Below are positions 18,431-30,161 of a DNA stretch of 64,000 bases, piece after piece. Positions within the stretch are counted from its first letter, which is position 1. Each line of letters starts with the position of its first letter. The stretch comes from Mycobacterium sp. 852002-51971_SCH5477799-a (GTDB taxonomy: Bacteria > Actinomycetota > Actinomycetes > Mycobacteriales > Mycobacteriaceae): contig NZ_LZIF01000103.1 in the NCBI RefSeq assembly GCF_001667145.1, forward strand, positions 44,987 to 108,986. The letters are read 5' to 3'. The notes under the pieces are model-generated. The model saw only the letters and a list, made by a program, of their open reading frames with translations. It had not been told where the DNA came from and searched no databases. The position numbers were made by a program, and so were the translations under genes.

Positions 18431-19813
18431 GTGCCCCAACACCCTTCCATGCCCGCGCATTCCATCGCCCCGGCGTATACGGGCCGCCTGTTCACCGCGC
18501 CCGTGCCGGCGCTGCGGATGCCCGACGAGTCGATGGATCCGGAGGCCGCCTACCGCTTCATCCACGACGAGCTGATGCTCGACGGCAGCTCGCGCCTGAA
18601 CCTGGCCACCTTCGTCACCACCTGGATGGATCCTCAGGCCGGGCGGCTGATGGCCGAGACGTTCGACAAGAACATGATCGACAAGGACGAGTACCCGGCG
18701 ACCGCGGCCATCGAGCAGCGCTGCGTGTGCATGGTGGCCGACCTGTTCCACGCCGACGGCCTGCGCGACGACGACCCGTCCAGCGCATGCGGGGTGTCGA
18801 CCATCGGCTCGAGCGAGGCGGTGATGCTGGGCGGGCTGGCGATGAAGTGGCGCTGGCGAGAAAAGGTCGGCAAGGATTGGAAGACACGCACCCCGAACCT
18901 GGTGATGGGCTCCAACGTCCAGGTGGTCTGGGAGAAGTTCTGTCGCTACTTCGACGTCGAACCGCGCTACCTGCCGATGGAGCAGGGGCGCTACGTGATC
19001 ACGCCCGAGCAGGTCATTGACAACGTCGACGAGAACACGATCGGGGTGGTGGCGATCCTGGGCACCACCTACACGGGCGAACTGGAGCCCATCGCCGAGA
19101 TCTGTGCGGCGTTGGACAAGCTGGCCGCCAGCGGTGGGGTGGACGTTCCGGTCCACGTCGACGCCGCCAGCGGCGGGTTCGTGGTGCCCTTCCTGCACCC
19201 CGACCTGAAGTGGGACTTCCGGCTGCCCCGGGTGGTCTCGATCAACGTCAGCGGCCACAAGTACGGGCTGACTTATCCGGGCGTCGGGTTCGTGGTGTGG
19301 CGCAGCAAGGAGTACCTGCCCGAGGATCTGGTGTTCCACGTGAACTATCTGGGCGGGGACATGCCGACCTTCACGCTGAACTTCTCCCGGCCCGGCAACC
19401 AGGTGGTCGGCCAGTACTACAACTTCCTGCGGCTGGGCCGCGAGGGCTACACGCAGGTCATGCAGACGCTGTCGTCGACCGCGCGCTGGCTGGGTGACCA
19501 GCTGCGGACCGGTGAGCATTGTGAGCTGATCTCCGACGGCTCGGCGATCCCGGTGGTCAGCTTCCGGCTTTCCAGGGACCGCGGATACACCGAGTTCGAC
19601 GTCTCCCACGAGCTGCGCGGTTACGGCTGGCAGGTGCCGGCCTACACCATGCCGGACAACGCCACCGACATTTCGGTGTTGCGCATCGTGGTGCGCGAGG
19701 GGCTGTCCGCCGACCTGGCCCGGTCCCTGCACGACGACGCCCGCACCGCGCTGGCGTCGCTGGACAAGCTCAAGCCGGGCGGGCATTACAGCGCCGAGCA
19801 CTTCGCGCACTGA
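18431..19813 (+). CDS. gadB: Glutamate decarboxylase
   Basis: A PLP-dependent decarboxylase that turns glutamate into GABA while consuming a proton, part of acid tolerance and the GABA shunt. The GTG at 18431 after GAGAAAGG gives 460 residues, as in Rv3432c. Visible are the substrate and cofactor motifs [28 protein letters not shown] and the Schiff-base lysine in [14 protein letters not shown] near residue 278. The C-terminus ends with [11 protein letters not shown], without the longer Gad pH-sensing tail of enterics. Confidence 0.94.
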   Translation: MPQHPSMPAHSIAPAYTGRLFTAPVPALRMPDESMDPEAAYRFIHDELMLDGSSRLNLATFVTTWMDPQAGRLMAETFDKNMIDKDEYPATAAIEQRCVCMVADLFHADGLRDDDPSSACGVSTIGSSEAVMLGGLAMKWRWREKVGKDWKTRTPNLVMGSNVQVVWEKFCRYFDVEPRYLPMEQGRYVITPEQVIDNVDENTIGVVAILGTTYTGELEPIAEICAALDKLAASGGVDVPVHVDAASGGFVVPFLHPDLKWDFRLPRVVSINVSGHKYGLTYPGVGFVVWRSKEYLPEDLVFHVNYLGGDMPTFTLNFSRPGNQVVGQYYNFLRLGREGYTQVMQTLSSTARWLGDQLRTGEHCELISDGSAIPVVSFRLSRDRGYTEFDVSHELRGYGWQVPAYTMPDNATDISVLRIVVREGLSADLARSLHDDARTALASLDKLKPGGHYSAEHFAH

Positions 19814-19994
19814 GTCCGTCGCACCGGCTGCGGGCCCGCCGGCCGCCGGGACGCGTGTGGCGACTGTGGCTACTGCGGCGATGCTGTCCCGGCTGCGGGC
19901 GCTCCACCCGCCGTCGGCGAACGGCGTGGCCGACGCGTTCTGGGACAATGGCTGCTGCGGAACTGACAGACAGACGAGTGGGAGCGCGACTTCC

Positions 19995-21161
19995 TTGGCC
20001 GTTACGCCGATATCCCTGACACCGGGCATCCTTGCTGAGGCCCTGGTCGACCTGGGCGCGATAGGGCACAACGTGCGGCTGCTGTGCGAGCAGGCCGGCG
20101 ACGCTCAGGTGATGGCTGTGGTCAAGGCCGACGGTTACGGCCACGGAGCCGCCCAGACGGCGCGCGCAGCACTGGCCGCGGGGGCCACCGAGTTGGGTGT
20201 CGCCACCGTCGCCGAGGGGCTGGCGCTGCGCGGGACCGGAATCACCGCGCCGGTGCTGGCCTGGCTGCACCCGCCTGGCATCGACTTCGGGCCCGCGCTG
20301 CTGGCCGACATTCAGGTCGCCGTGTCGTCGGAGCGCCAACTCGACGAGCTGCTGGACGCGGCGCGCCGCACCGGCCGGACCGCGGCCGTGACCGTCAAGG
20401 TCGACACCGGACTGAACCGCAATGGGGTACCCCCGGCGCAATACCCCTCGATGCTGACCGCGCTGCGCCGGGCCGCCGCCGAGGAGGCCATCGTGCTGCG
20501 GGGGCTGATGTCGCACATGGTGTACGCCGACCAGCCCGCCAATCCCGTGAATAACCTTCAGGCTCAACGATTCAGCGACATGCTGGCCGAGGCGCGCGAC
20601 CAGGGCGTGCGGTTCGACGTGGCGCACCTGTCGAACTCGTCGGCCACGATGTCGCGTCCCGACCTGGCCTTCGACATGGTGCGCCCCGGCATCGCGATAT
20701 ACGGGTTGAGCCCGGTGCCCGAGCGCGGCGACATGGGTCTGGTGCCGGCGATGACGGTGAAATGCACTGTGGCCCTGGTGAAGTCGATCAGCGCGGGCGA
20801 GAGTGTGTCCTACGGCCACACCTGGACCGCGCAGCGCGACACCAACCTCGCGCTGATCCCGGTCGGCTACGCCGACGGCGTCTTCCGGTCGCTGGGTGGT
20901 CGGCTGGAGGTGTTGATCAACGGCAAGCGGCGACCGGGCGTCGGGCGCATCTGCATGGACCAGTTCGTCGTCGACCTCGGGCCGGGACGCACCGACGTGG
21001 CCGAAGGCGACGAGGCGATCCTGTTCGGGCCGGGCGTCAGCGGTGAGCCCACCGCACAGGAGTGGGCCGATCTGCTCGGCACCATCCATTACGAAGTGGT
21101 GACCAGCCCCCGCGGGCGGATCACCCGAACCTACCGCGAGGCGCGAACCGTTGAGTCCTGA
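19995..21161 (+). CDS. alr: Alanine racemase
   Basis: PLP enzyme making D-alanine for peptidoglycan, and the target of D-cycloserine. The cofactor lysine lies in [13 protein letters not shown]. The second base, tyrosine, is in VSYGHTW. The C-terminal beta domain has [13 protein letters not shown] and ends [10 protein letters not shown]. The start is uncertain: a TTG at 19995 ([12 protein letters not shown]) gives 388 residues, close to the 384-386 of M. tuberculosis. Earlier in-frame starts are possible. The end overlaps the start of the hydrolase gene by 11 bases. Confidence 0.92.
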   Translation: MAVTPISLTPGILAEALVDLGAIGHNVRLLCEQAGDAQVMAVVKADGYGHGAAQTARAALAAGATELGVATVAEGLALRGTGITAPVLAWLHPPGIDFGPALLADIQVAVSSERQLDELLDAARRTGRTAAVTVKVDTGLNRNGVPPAQYPSMLTALRRAAAEEAIVLRGLMSHMVYADQPANPVNNLQAQRFSDMLAEARDQGVRFDVAHLSNSSATMSRPDLAFDMVRPGIAIYGLSPVPERGDMGLVPAMTVKCTVALVKSISAGESVSYGHTWTAQRDTNLALIPVGYADGVFRSLGGRLEVLINGKRRPGVGRICMDQFVVDLGPGRTDVAEGDEAILFGPGVSGEPTAQEWADLLGTIHYEVVTSPRGRITRTYREARTVES

Positions 21162-22263
21162 GGAATCCCGCAGGCGCCGTAGGGGTAGGGCCTGGCTTGC
21201 GGGAGGTGCGGGGGTGACGGCCGTCGCCACCATCATCGGAGCCTCGGCCCGCCGGTCGATGACCCAGCGTGCCGCGATCGAAGACCCGTACGCCCATGAG
21301 GATTTCAACAGGCTCGAGGACGACACCAGCCTGGTGGTGACCACTCCCGACGGGATACCGCTGGCGGTCCGCGAAGCCGGTCCGGCCGACGCACCACTGA
21401 CCCTGGTGTTCGTTCACGGATTCTGTCTGCAGATGGGCGCCTTTCATTTTCAGCGCACGCGGCTGCCCGAACAGTTGGGTCCCGACGTGCGGATGGTCTT
21501 CTACGACCAGCGCGGGCACGGCAGATCCGGCGAGGCCGATCCCGAGACCTACACGCTGACCCAACTCGGCAGGGACCTGCAAACCGTGCTGAACGTGGTG
21601 GCACCGCGTGGAATGATCGTGCTCGTGGGCCACTCGATGGGCGGCATGACGGTGCTGTCGCATGCCCGCCAGTTTCCCGAGCAGTACGGACGCCGAATCG
21701 TGGGCGCCGCGCTAATATCCTCGGCGGCGGAGGGTGTTTCGAGGTCGCCACTGGGCGAGATACTCAAAAATCCTGCGCTGGAAGCGGTCCGGGTCGCAGC
21801 ACGGTCCGCGCCGAAGCTGATGCACCGCGGCCGCAACGTGTCCCGATCGTTGATCGGCCCGGTGCTGCGGGCCGCCTCCTACAGCGACCTGCAGGTCAGC
21901 CGGAGCCTGGACGCGTTCTCCCAGCGCATGATGAACGGCACCCCGATCCCCACGATGGTGGGCTTTCTGGACGCCTTGGAAAAGCATGACGAGACCGCCG
22001 GGCTGTGGACCTTGCTGCGCATCCCGACCCTGATCGCCTGTGGCGACCACGATTTGCTCACCCCGGACGAGTATTCCCGAAGAATGGCCGCGAGCTTGCC
22101 GCAGTCCGAGCTGGTCATCGTCGCCGGGGCCAGCCATCTGGCGTTGCTGGACAAGCCCGAAGCCATCAACGGCGGGCTGGCCCGATTGGTCAGTCGGGCC
22201 ACCCCGGGCAGGGTCGCGCTGCGGATGCGACGGATGCGAGAAAGGTTGCGGCGCCGTGGCTGA
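21151..22263 (+). CDS. Membrane-anchored alpha/beta hydrolase
   Basis: A 370-residue serine hydrolase of the alpha/beta fold. An N-terminal helix at about residues 14-33 ([16 protein letters not shown]) follows an Arg-rich start, suggesting a membrane anchor. The oxyanion HGF comes next. The nucleophile elbow is [14 protein letters not shown] (Ser at about residue 160), the acid is likely in [10 protein letters not shown], and the histidine in [10 protein letters not shown]. The start is a TTG inside the alr gene. A C-terminal Arg-rich tail ends [11 protein letters not shown]. It lies between alr and tsaE, as I recall for fast-growing mycobacteria, and overlaps tsaE by eight bases. The substrate is unknown. 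Confidence 0.85.
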   Translation: MSPEESRRRRRGRAWLAGGAGVTAVATIIGASARRSMTQRAAIEDPYAHEDFNRLEDDTSLVVTTPDGIPLAVREAGPADAPLTLVFVHGFCLQMGAFHFQRTRLPEQLGPDVRMVFYDQRGHGRSGEADPETYTLTQLGRDLQTVLNVVAPRGMIVLVGHSMGGMTVLSHARQFPEQYGRRIVGAALISSAAEGVSRSPLGEILKNPALEAVRVAARSAPKLMHRGRNVSRSLIGPVLRAASYSDLQVSRSLDAFSQRMMNGTPIPTMVGFLDALEKHDETAGLWTLLRIPTLIACGDHDLLTPDEYSRRMAASLPQSELVIVAGASHLALLDKPEAINGGLARLVSRATPGRVALRMRRMRERLRRRG

Positions 22264-22753
22264 ATTTGATGGCGGCAACGCGACGCTGGAGCGCGTCGAG
22301 GACACCATGGCGCTGGGCTCGCGGCTGGGGCAACAACTGCGGACGGGTGACGTGGTGGTGCTCTCCGGTCCGCTCGGTGCGGGAAAGACTGTGCTGGCCA
22401 AGGGAATTGCGGCGGCATTGGATGTCGACGGGCCGGTCACCTCACCGTCCTACGTGCTGGCGCGGGTGCATCCGCCGCGGCGGTCCGGCGCCCCGGCCAT
22501 GATCCACGTCGACATGTACCGGTTGCTCGACCACGCCGACTATGAGGGCGCCGGCCTGCTCGGCGAACTCGATTCGCTGGACCTGGACAGCGATCTCGAC
22601 GACGCTGTCGTCGTCGTGGAATGGGGCGAGGGCCTGGTCGAGCGGCTGGCCGAACGGCACCTGGACATCCGGCTCGAGCGCGTCACCGGATCCGATGTGC
22701 GGATAGCGACCTGGCGGTGGGCCGACAACGCCGGCAATGAGTGTGGTTCATGA
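22256..22753 (+). CDS. tsaE: tRNA t6A biosynthesis ATPase TsaE
   Basis: Small P-loop ATPase that works with TsaB and TsaD in forming threonylcarbamoyl-adenosine at position 37 of ANN-decoding tRNAs. The Walker A motif is LSGPLGAGKTVLAKG near residue 38. SPSYVLAR and HVDMYRL are family motifs, and VVVVEWGEGL is the Walker B-like strand. The GTG at 22256 gives 165 residues. The ends overlap both neighbours (hydrolase and tsaB, ATGA), so tsaE-tsaB-rimI-tsaD form one coupled operon. Confidence 0.92.
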   Translation: MAEFDGGNATLERVEDTMALGSRLGQQLRTGDVVVLSGPLGAGKTVLAKGIAAALDVDGPVTSPSYVLARVHPPRRSGAPAMIHVDMYRLLDHADYEGAGLLGELDSLDLDSDLDDAVVVVEWGEGLVERLAERHLDIRLERVTGSDVRIATWRWADNAGNECGS

Positions 22754-23373
22754 GCATCGTGCTCGCGCTGGACACCTCCACGCCGGCCGTGACGGCCGGG
22801 GTCGTGCGCCGTGAGGACTTGTGTGTGCTCGCCGAGCGCGTCACCGTCGACGCCCGGGCCCATGCCGAACGGCTTACTCCGAATGTCGTTGCGGCCCTGG
22901 GCGATGCAGGTCTGACGATGGCCGACCTGGATGCCGTCGTGGTGGGGTGTGGACCGGGGCCTTTCACCGGACTGCGGGCCGGAATGGCCACCGGCGCCGC
23001 CTATGGGCACGCGCTGAACGTCCCGGTTTTCGGTGTGTGCAGCCTGGACGCCATCGGCGTGCGAACCGCCGGGGACACACTGGTGGTTACGGACGCCCGC
23101 CGGCGGGAGGTCTACTGGGCCCGGTATCGCGACGGCGTACGCACTCACGGACCCGCGGTCAACGCCGCGGCCGACGTCAACCCGGGCTCGGCTGCGGCCG
23201 TCGCGGGCTCACCCGAACACACCGGCCTGTTCGGTTTGCCGGTGTGCGATCCGAGCTGCCCGACGCCCGCCGGATTGGTTGCGGCGGTGGCCGATTGGCA
23301 GGTCGACCCGGAACCGCTGGTGGCCCTGTATCTGCGTCGACCCGACGCCAAACCGTTGGCGGCCCGCCAATGA
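22750..23373 (+). CDS. tsaB: tRNA t6A biosynthesis protein TsaB
   Basis: ASKHA-fold scaffold partner of TsaD in t6A synthesis. A 207-residue chain begins MSIVLALDTSTPAVTAGVV and has GCGPGPFTGLRAGMATG near residue 72, the TsaB hallmark. It lacks the metal-binding histidines of TsaD, as expected. The ATG overlaps the tsaE stop and the stop overlaps the rimI ATG, both by four bases. Confidence 0.92.
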   Translation: MSIVLALDTSTPAVTAGVVRREDLCVLAERVTVDARAHAERLTPNVVAALGDAGLTMADLDAVVVGCGPGPFTGLRAGMATGAAYGHALNVPVFGVCSLDAIGVRTAGDTLVVTDARRREVYWARYRDGVRTHGPAVNAAADVNPGSAAAVAGSPEHTGLFGLPVCDPSCPTPAGLVAAVADWQVDPEPLVALYLRRPDAKPLAARQ

Positions 23374-23837
23374 CCGCCCACGGTGAGGCCGTGACGGTCG
23401 GCGGCCTGACCCGGGCCGACGCGCGACGCTGCGCGGAGCTGGAAGCCCAGCTCTTCGACGGCGACGACCCCTGGCCCGCGGCGGCGTTCCACCGCGAACT
23501 GGCCAGTGCCCACAACCATTACGTGGCCGCGCGGGTCGGCGACACGCTGGTCGGCTACGCCGGCATCTCGCGGCTAGGCCGCACCCCACCCTACGAGTAC
23601 GAGGTGCACACCATCGGCGTGGATCTCGCCTACCAGGGCCGGGGCATCGGTCGCCGGCTGCTCGAGGAGCTGCTGACCTTCGCCGAGGGCGGCGCCGTGT
23701 ACCTGGAAGTTCGCACCGATAACGAGGCGGCCATCGGGCTGTACACCAGCCTCGGGTTCGAGCAGATCGGCCTGCGCCGCCGCTACTACCGGATCAGCGG
23801 CGCCGACGCGTACACGATGCGCAGGGAGGCGCTGTGA
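23370..23837 (+). CDS. rimI: Ribosomal-protein-S18-alanine N-acetyltransferase RimI
   Basis: A GNAT acetyltransferase of 155 residues. The acetyl-CoA loop is [19 protein letters not shown] (Q-x-x-G-x-G/A, residues of about 90-108), followed by [20 protein letters not shown], the classic motif B of RimI. It sits between tsaB and tsaD, a conserved bacterial arrangement. The N-terminal alanine of S18 is the usual substrate, though mycobacterial RimI may act more widely. Start and stop each overlap the neighbouring genes by four bases. Confidence 0.9.
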   Translation: MTAHGEAVTVGGLTRADARRCAELEAQLFDGDDPWPAAAFHRELASAHNHYVAARVGDTLVGYAGISRLGRTPPYEYEVHTIGVDLAYQGRGIGRRLLEELLTFAEGGAVYLEVRTDNEAAIGLYTSLGFEQIGLRRRYYRISGADAYTMRREAL

Positions 23838-24859
23838 CAACTATCCTCGCAATCGAAACCTCGTGCGACGAAACGGGAGTCGGCATCGCGCGGCTGCACG
23901 ACGACGGCACCGTGACGCTGCTGGCCGACGAGGTGGCGTCCAGCGTCGACGAGCACGTGCGGTTCGGCGGCGTGGTTCCCGAGATCGCCTCACGCGCGCA
24001 CCTGGAGGCGCTGGGGCCCGCCATGCGCCGCGCGCTGTCGACCGCCGGCCTGGACAAGCCCGACGTCGTCGCGGCCACCATCGGTCCCGGACTGGCCGGT
24101 GCACTGCTGGTGGGAGTCGCTGCGGCCAAAGCGTATTCGGCCGCGTGGGGGGTGCCCTTCTACGCGGTGAATCACCTGGGCGGACACCTCGCCGCCGACG
24201 TCTACGAGCACGGGCCGCTGCCCGAGTGTGTGGCGTTGCTGGTCTCCGGCGGGCACACCCACCTGTTGCAGGTGCGTTCGCTCGGCGAGCCGATCGTCGA
24301 GCTGGGGAGCACCGTCGACGACGCCGCCGGCGAGGCCTACGACAAGGTGGCGCGGCTGCTCGGCCTGGGCTATCCGGGCGGCAGGGTCCTCGACGAGCTG
24401 GCGCGCACCGGCGATCGCGATGCCATCGCCTTCCCGCGCGGCATGACCGGGCCGCGCGACGACCGGTACGCGTTCAGCTTCTCCGGGCTCAAGACGGCCG
24501 TGGCGCGCTATTTGGAAAGCCACCCGGACGCGGTGAACGCCGACATTGCGGCCGGGTTCCAGGAAGCCGTCGCCGACGTGCTGACCAAAAAGGCGGTGCG
24601 CGCGGCCACCGATCTCGGCGTGAAGACCCTGCTGATCGCCGGTGGAGTGGCCGCGAATTCGCGGTTGCGCGAGCTGGCCGAGCAGCGCAGCGCCGAAGCC
24701 GGGCTGATGCTGCGGATCCCCAAGCCCAGGCTGTGCACCGACAACGGGGCCATGATCGCGTCCTTCGCCGCGCACCTGGTGGCCGCCGGGGCGCCGCAGT
24801 CACCGTTGGACGTACCCAGCGATCCCGGGCTGCCGGTGGTCCGCGGGCAGGTGGCCTAG
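23834..24859 (+). CDS. tsaD: tRNA N6-adenosine threonylcarbamoyltransferase
   Basis: Catalytic subunit that transfers the threonylcarbamoyl group to A37 of tRNA. The chain begins at GTG (overlapping the rimI stop) and has 341 residues. Metal ligands are in [12 protein letters not shown] and in [13 protein letters not shown] (H-x-x-x-H pattern). [11 protein letters not shown] and VSGGHTHLL bind nucleotide. [12 protein letters not shown] lies in the C-terminal lobe. It is called gcp in older annotation. The gene converges on the C39-like gene with a four-base overlap of the stops. Confidence 0.94.
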   Translation: MTTILAIETSCDETGVGIARLHDDGTVTLLADEVASSVDEHVRFGGVVPEIASRAHLEALGPAMRRALSTAGLDKPDVVAATIGPGLAGALLVGVAAAKAYSAAWGVPFYAVNHLGGHLAADVYEHGPLPECVALLVSGGHTHLLQVRSLGEPIVELGSTVDDAAGEAYDKVARLLGLGYPGGRVLDELARTGDRDAIAFPRGMTGPRDDRYAFSFSGLKTAVARYLESHPDAVNADIAAGFQEAVADVLTKKAVRAATDLGVKTLLIAGGVAANSRLRELAEQRSAEAGLMLRIPKPRLCTDNGAMIASFAAHLVAAGAPQSPLDVPSDPGLPVVRGQVA

Positions 24860-25494
24860 GCGACGATGAGCAGGTTGTTGCTCGTCGCCCAGGCCCGGGT
24901 GAAGGTGGCCAAGGGAATCAGCTCGTTGCGACCGTTGGGTGTGCCGCTGTCGTTGAGGTGAACGATGTTGTTGCGGGTGTCGACGCCGGTGACGACGACC
25001 GCGTGGTCGGCGCTGGTCCGCTGTCCCTTTCCCTGCGGGTAGTTCCAGATGGTCTCGGCGTTGATCGCCGCGATCACCTTGCGGCCGGCGGCGAGGTCCT
25101 GCTCCATTCCGGGCAAGGTGTTGCCCGTCGTCAGCTGGGATTGGACACCGTACTTGCTCAGCAGCAGCACCATGTCTTGCGGAGAGGTGCCGTCAAAGAA
25201 GTAGACACCGCCATGGTGGACTTCGCTTCTGGTGAACACGCCACGCAACTCGACGCCGACCTGGCTGGGTTCTTTGCCGGTGACTTGGCCGACCACGTCG
25301 GCGACGGCCATCAGGCCGCAGTCTTCGCCGATCTGATAGCGCCAGTAGGGCGCGGCGGCTTGGGGGTTGCCGTACATCTGGCCGTTCGGGTCGGCGTGGG
25401 CCACCCCGGTCAACCCGGCGCAGACCGCCGAGAACGCCATGATGTTCGCTATCGCCAAGGCGGCGCCGGTGGCACGCCAGATGCCCGAGTGCAC
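24856..25494 (-). CDS. Secreted C39-like peptidase-fold protein
   Basis: A 212-residue protein with a Sec signal peptide: a hydrophobic stretch [23 protein letters not shown] ending in AHA, with cleavage expected near residue 33. The mature part has [14 protein letters not shown] with the candidate catalytic Cys, and [16 protein letters not shown] with the candidate His followed by an Asn-containing strand, the layout of C39/papain-like peptidases. No transporter partner is near, so it is not a bacteriocin exporter peptidase. It may be an exported peptidase or a fold relative. It lies upstream of, and divergent from, groES. Confidence 0.75.
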   Translation of the reverse strand: MHSGIWRATGAALAIANIMAFSAVCAGLTGVAHADPNGQMYGNPQAAAPYWRYQIGEDCGLMAVADVVGQVTGKEPSQVGVELRGVFTRSEVHHGGVYFFDGTSPQDMVLLLSKYGVQSQLTTGNTLPGMEQDLAAGRKVIAAINAETIWNYPQGKGQRTSADHAVVVTGVDTRNNIVHLNDSGTPNGRNELIPLATFTRAWATSNNLLIVA

Positions 25495-25579
25495 GGATCA
25501 ATTATTCACTTCGGCCGGTTTGTGCGAAGCGACTCGCCGCGACGACCGCGACTCTACTGAGAAGCAACGGGGTGCCCTT

Positions 25580-25611
25580 GAGTGCTAGCACTCTCGTGTA
25601 TAGAGTGCTAG
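25580..25611 (+). promoter_or_regulatory. CIRCE operator (HrcA site) of groES-groEL1
   Basis: The inverted repeat CTAGCACTC (25585-25593), nine spacer bases, then GAGTGCTAG (25603-25611) is the CIRCE element, the binding site of the heat-shock repressor HrcA. Just upstream an additional half GAGTGCTAG overlaps the left arm, so 25580-25593 is a perfect 14-base palindrome by itself. It lies about 170 bases before groES, leaving a long leader. Confidence 0.92.
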
Positions 25612-25777
25612 GTGGCAATCGGCCAAGCCCTGTGTCGGCACCCGCGACGACGGCGCTCGGGCATGGACGGATGCCGAACACCTGATAACTCGGCAGGTGC
25701 GGGGTCAACCCGTACCGGCCGTCAACTCCGGTCCGGGCGCGTCCCGGACCCGACCCAAACAGTGGAGGGCTCCAATC

Positions 25778-26080
25778 GTGGCGAAGGTGAATATCAAGCC
25801 ACTCGAGGACAAGATTCTCGTGCAGGCCAACGAGGCCGAGACCACGACCGCGTCTGGTCTGGTCATTCCTGACACCGCCAAGGAGAAGCCGCAGGAAGGC
25901 ACCGTCGTCGCAGTCGGCCCCGGCCGGTGGGACGACGATGGCGCGAAGCGCATCCCGCTGGACGTCTCGGAAGGCGACACCGTCATCTACAGCAAGTACG
26001 GCGGCACCGAGATCAAGTACGGCGGCGAGGAGTACCTGATCCTGTCGGCACGCGACGTGCTGGCTGTCGTCTCCAAGTAA
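25778..26080 (+). CDS. groES: Co-chaperonin GroES (Cpn10)
   Basis: The 10-kDa lid of the GroEL chaperonin. It begins at GTG after GTGGAGGG and has 100 residues, as in mycobacteria. The sequence [18 protein letters not shown] opens the fold, [10 protein letters not shown] is the mobile loop that touches GroEL, and [16 protein letters not shown] closes it. Controlled by the CIRCE element upstream and co-transcribed with groEL1, 80 bases on. Confidence 0.97.
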   Translation: MAKVNIKPLEDKILVQANEAETTTASGLVIPDTAKEKPQEGTVVAVGPGRWDDDGAKRIPLDVSEGDTVIYSKYGGTEIKYGGEEYLILSARDVLAVVSK

Positions 26081-26160
26081 GAACCGTGTTCCGCCCCGGC
26101 GATCCCCGCGTCATGCGCGGGTGATTTCCGGGGCGGCATGCGTTTGGCTGAAGGAGTTTG

Positions 26161-27786
<1,626 letters not shown>

Positions 27787-27802
27787 ATTGAGAGGTACGA
27801 GG

Positions 27803-27826
27803 AACCCCCGCTACGGCGGGGGTTTT
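27803..27826 (+). terminator. Intrinsic terminator of groES-groEL1
   Basis: Nine-base arms AACCCCCGC and GCGGGGGTT around a TACG tetraloop, followed by TTTCTC, 17 bases after the groEL1 stop. This is a textbook intrinsic terminator. It marks the left edge of the accessory region. Confidence 0.93.
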
Positions 27827-27898
27827 CTCGTTGCCGCAATGGGACACCTAGCATGCGACACGCCTGCTGCCCACGGTCGGTATGATGTCCACGGTGCC

Positions 27899-29956
27899 AT
27901 GACAAGCCAGCGAGTCCACCCCGACCACGTCCAAATCGCCTTAGAGCGTGCCGAAGGCGTGCCATTTGAGAATTTTGTAAACGCCTTCTACTCAACCATC
28001 GTTGGTACCAAATTTATACCCCTGGGTGGGTATAAGGACGGTGCGCTGATGCGCGCGACGGCCAGATTTGGGGGGACGCGACAGAGCCCGGAGTGTTCTA
28101 CCAGGCCAGCATCGAGGAAGATGTAGAGGCGAAAATTCGCCGCACCGTAGCTCGGATCAAAGAATTCGGACGAACACCGACGAATCTCGTCTATCTAACA
28201 CCAAATGCTGTGCGCTACTCCGACCGAGTTGAACGGGAGCTCACCAAAGAACTCAACGTGACGATCGCCATTCGCGATGGCGGTTATATCGCGCTGCATA
28301 TTAACGATGACGACGGCACAAAAGCGGCTTACCACTGCATCCTCCGCACTGTCGACGAAGTGCTTGAACGTATCACTGACGAGCTGCCGTCGGTCCGCGA
28401 ATTGGTTGGCCAGCGGATTACATCGCGACTCAGAAAGATGAGCAAAAGAAACTACCGCGGCGGCCGAGCAGTCAACTGGCACAAGCCAGTCGATGCATTC
28501 TGCCTTCAATATGAAATTCGCAAAAAAATCGAGGAAGAGAATACCGAAGACGAGCCGCTGCGCTTACGAGTTCTCCAACAGCTTGAAGATCGAATACGAG
28601 CCACAACCGGCCCTCAGCCGGGGCTTGGCGAGGTGCGAACGCGCCAGGCCGCAGCAACCGCTTTGCGAGCACTTCAACTTGCATTCGAACGTCAAGGTCT
28701 CGAATTCTCAATTTACATCGCTGGCAACGAAGGCGAATTTCCTACCATTACCGAAGCTCTTCGACAAGCTCTCGTGGAACACCAGCACTATGGAAAAACG
28801 GGACAGCTTATCGGTGATGCGGCGTTCACTGCCTTGCGTGGAGTTCTGTACAGCTCGACCGAAGACGAGCGTCGATATCTGCAGACTCTTTCTAGGACGT
28901 ATGCCTTACTATTCACGCTAAATACGGAGCCGAGGCTCCTGGAGTTCTTCCAGGATATGTCGTTAGATTTCCGGCTCTACGTTGGTGCGGACAATCGTGC
29001 GAGCCCTCAGCGAGCATTTTATTCCGGAGCCGGACCGCATGACGCGTAACACCTTGCTCATCGCGGCCCGCGCGGGTGCCAAGTTGATTCTGACTGAGCC
29101 AGTTCTAAACGAAGTAGTAAGTCATCTTCGAACTGCGGATCTCGAGTATTCAAACCATATCCGCCAGATGGAGCATGCGCTCAGCTACGATATTGCCCGC
29201 GCCGTGCCGCAGATCATGCTGCGTGCTTACCTCTACGCGAAATTATACCCTGATCTCGGTCGGCGACGTCCAACCGACTGGTCCGGTTTCGTGGGGCAAT
29301 TTTGCACCTACGCTACCTTGCAAAAAGGGGATGCGTATGAGGACATACGTCAATACTTGCAATCGTAATTCGGATTTCACTATGAATCCGCAGCCGATCT
29401 GGAGAAATTGGTCGAGCTTAAGGATCTACACTGTCTTACTGAGAAGCGGGTAGCGATAAAATATAATGCCGAACTTGCGCGAAATGACCCCTTGCTGGCA
29501 CTTGCCGTCTATGGAAGGCGACGACAGCGAGGTGAGACATCCCGAGTTACCGAATTCGGTTGGGGCACCTGGTGGCTCACCGGCGAAACCAAAATAGTCA
29601 GACTTACCGAGGACATAATCGAGAAAAATGGGGCTCGGTACATCATGCGGCCGGAATTTCTCCTGAACTTTCTTGGAATGGCTCCAAGCGCTGAAAAAGC
29701 TAGGAAGGCCTTCGCCGCGGTCTTTCCATCAATGCTGGGTATACAGCTCGCTCGCCGAATGCCATCCCAAACCTTCAACAAGATCATCGATAAGGCGGCG
29801 GAAGCTGAAGGTCTTGACGACGCTCGGCGAACAGTGGAAATAGGCAAGCTGACGAATCAACTCAAGAGCGACCTGTCTAAACAGTATTTCCTGACAGAAA
29901 CCGATATTGCGACCGTTGATGCGGCGGCACATCAGCGGCACGCGGCAGCAGGTTGA
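27899..29956 (+). pseudogene. Decayed gene for a nuclease-like protein with a PD-(D/E)XK-type domain and a PIN-like domain
   Basis: Three in-order pieces of one protein of about 685 residues. Reading begins at ATG 27899 (MTSQRVHPDHVQIALERAEG), shifts frame near 28043-28045 (one base lost), shifts again near 28995-28997, and meets an in-frame TAA at 29366-29368. It then continues in the same frame to 29956. Segment 1-2 contains IPLGGYKDG joined to GADARDGQIWGD and then GVFYQASIEEDVEAKI. The pattern D-G-G-x-D followed by Q-x-S resembles PD-(D/E)XK restriction-type domains. Segment 2-3 begins YVGADN then IVRALSEHF, with LILTEPVLNEVVSHL and later ARNDPLLALAVY and TWWLTGETKIV. This is the acidic-residue layout of a PIN domain. 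The DNA is far less GC-rich than its flanks, and codon use is foreign. It looks acquired and then inactivated. No known system name is claimed. Confidence 0.72.
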
Positions 29957-30161
29957 TGTAGCCAGCGCACCCCCAGCCGTGCGCAGTGGTGCTCGCAGTT
30001 GGCTTATGAAACCGTAAAACCCGTACACGATAGGTCTGCCGCATAACCGACCGGTCAGGAGGGCCTGGGGAGGGGTATCCCCTTGGGGTACGCCTCACTG
30101 ACCCGTCCCGAGCCCCCGGGAGGTCTCGCGTCCCGTCAAGCCAAACGTCGAGGCTAGCCGT
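29957..30161. other. Junction without a gene
   Basis: These 205 bases lie between the foreign pseudogene and the cyclase fragment. I see no coding frame of interest. They hold a small hairpin AGGGG-TAT-CCCCT near 30072-30084. GC content rises again to the level of the host within this stretch, so the right border of the foreign segment lies here. No direct repeat matching the left border was seen. Confidence 0.5.

Noticed and set aside
27899..29956. Programmed frameshifting to make one long protein
   Set aside because: There are two shifts in opposite directions plus an in-frame TAA, and neither shift site is a recognisable slippery heptamer. Decay fits better.
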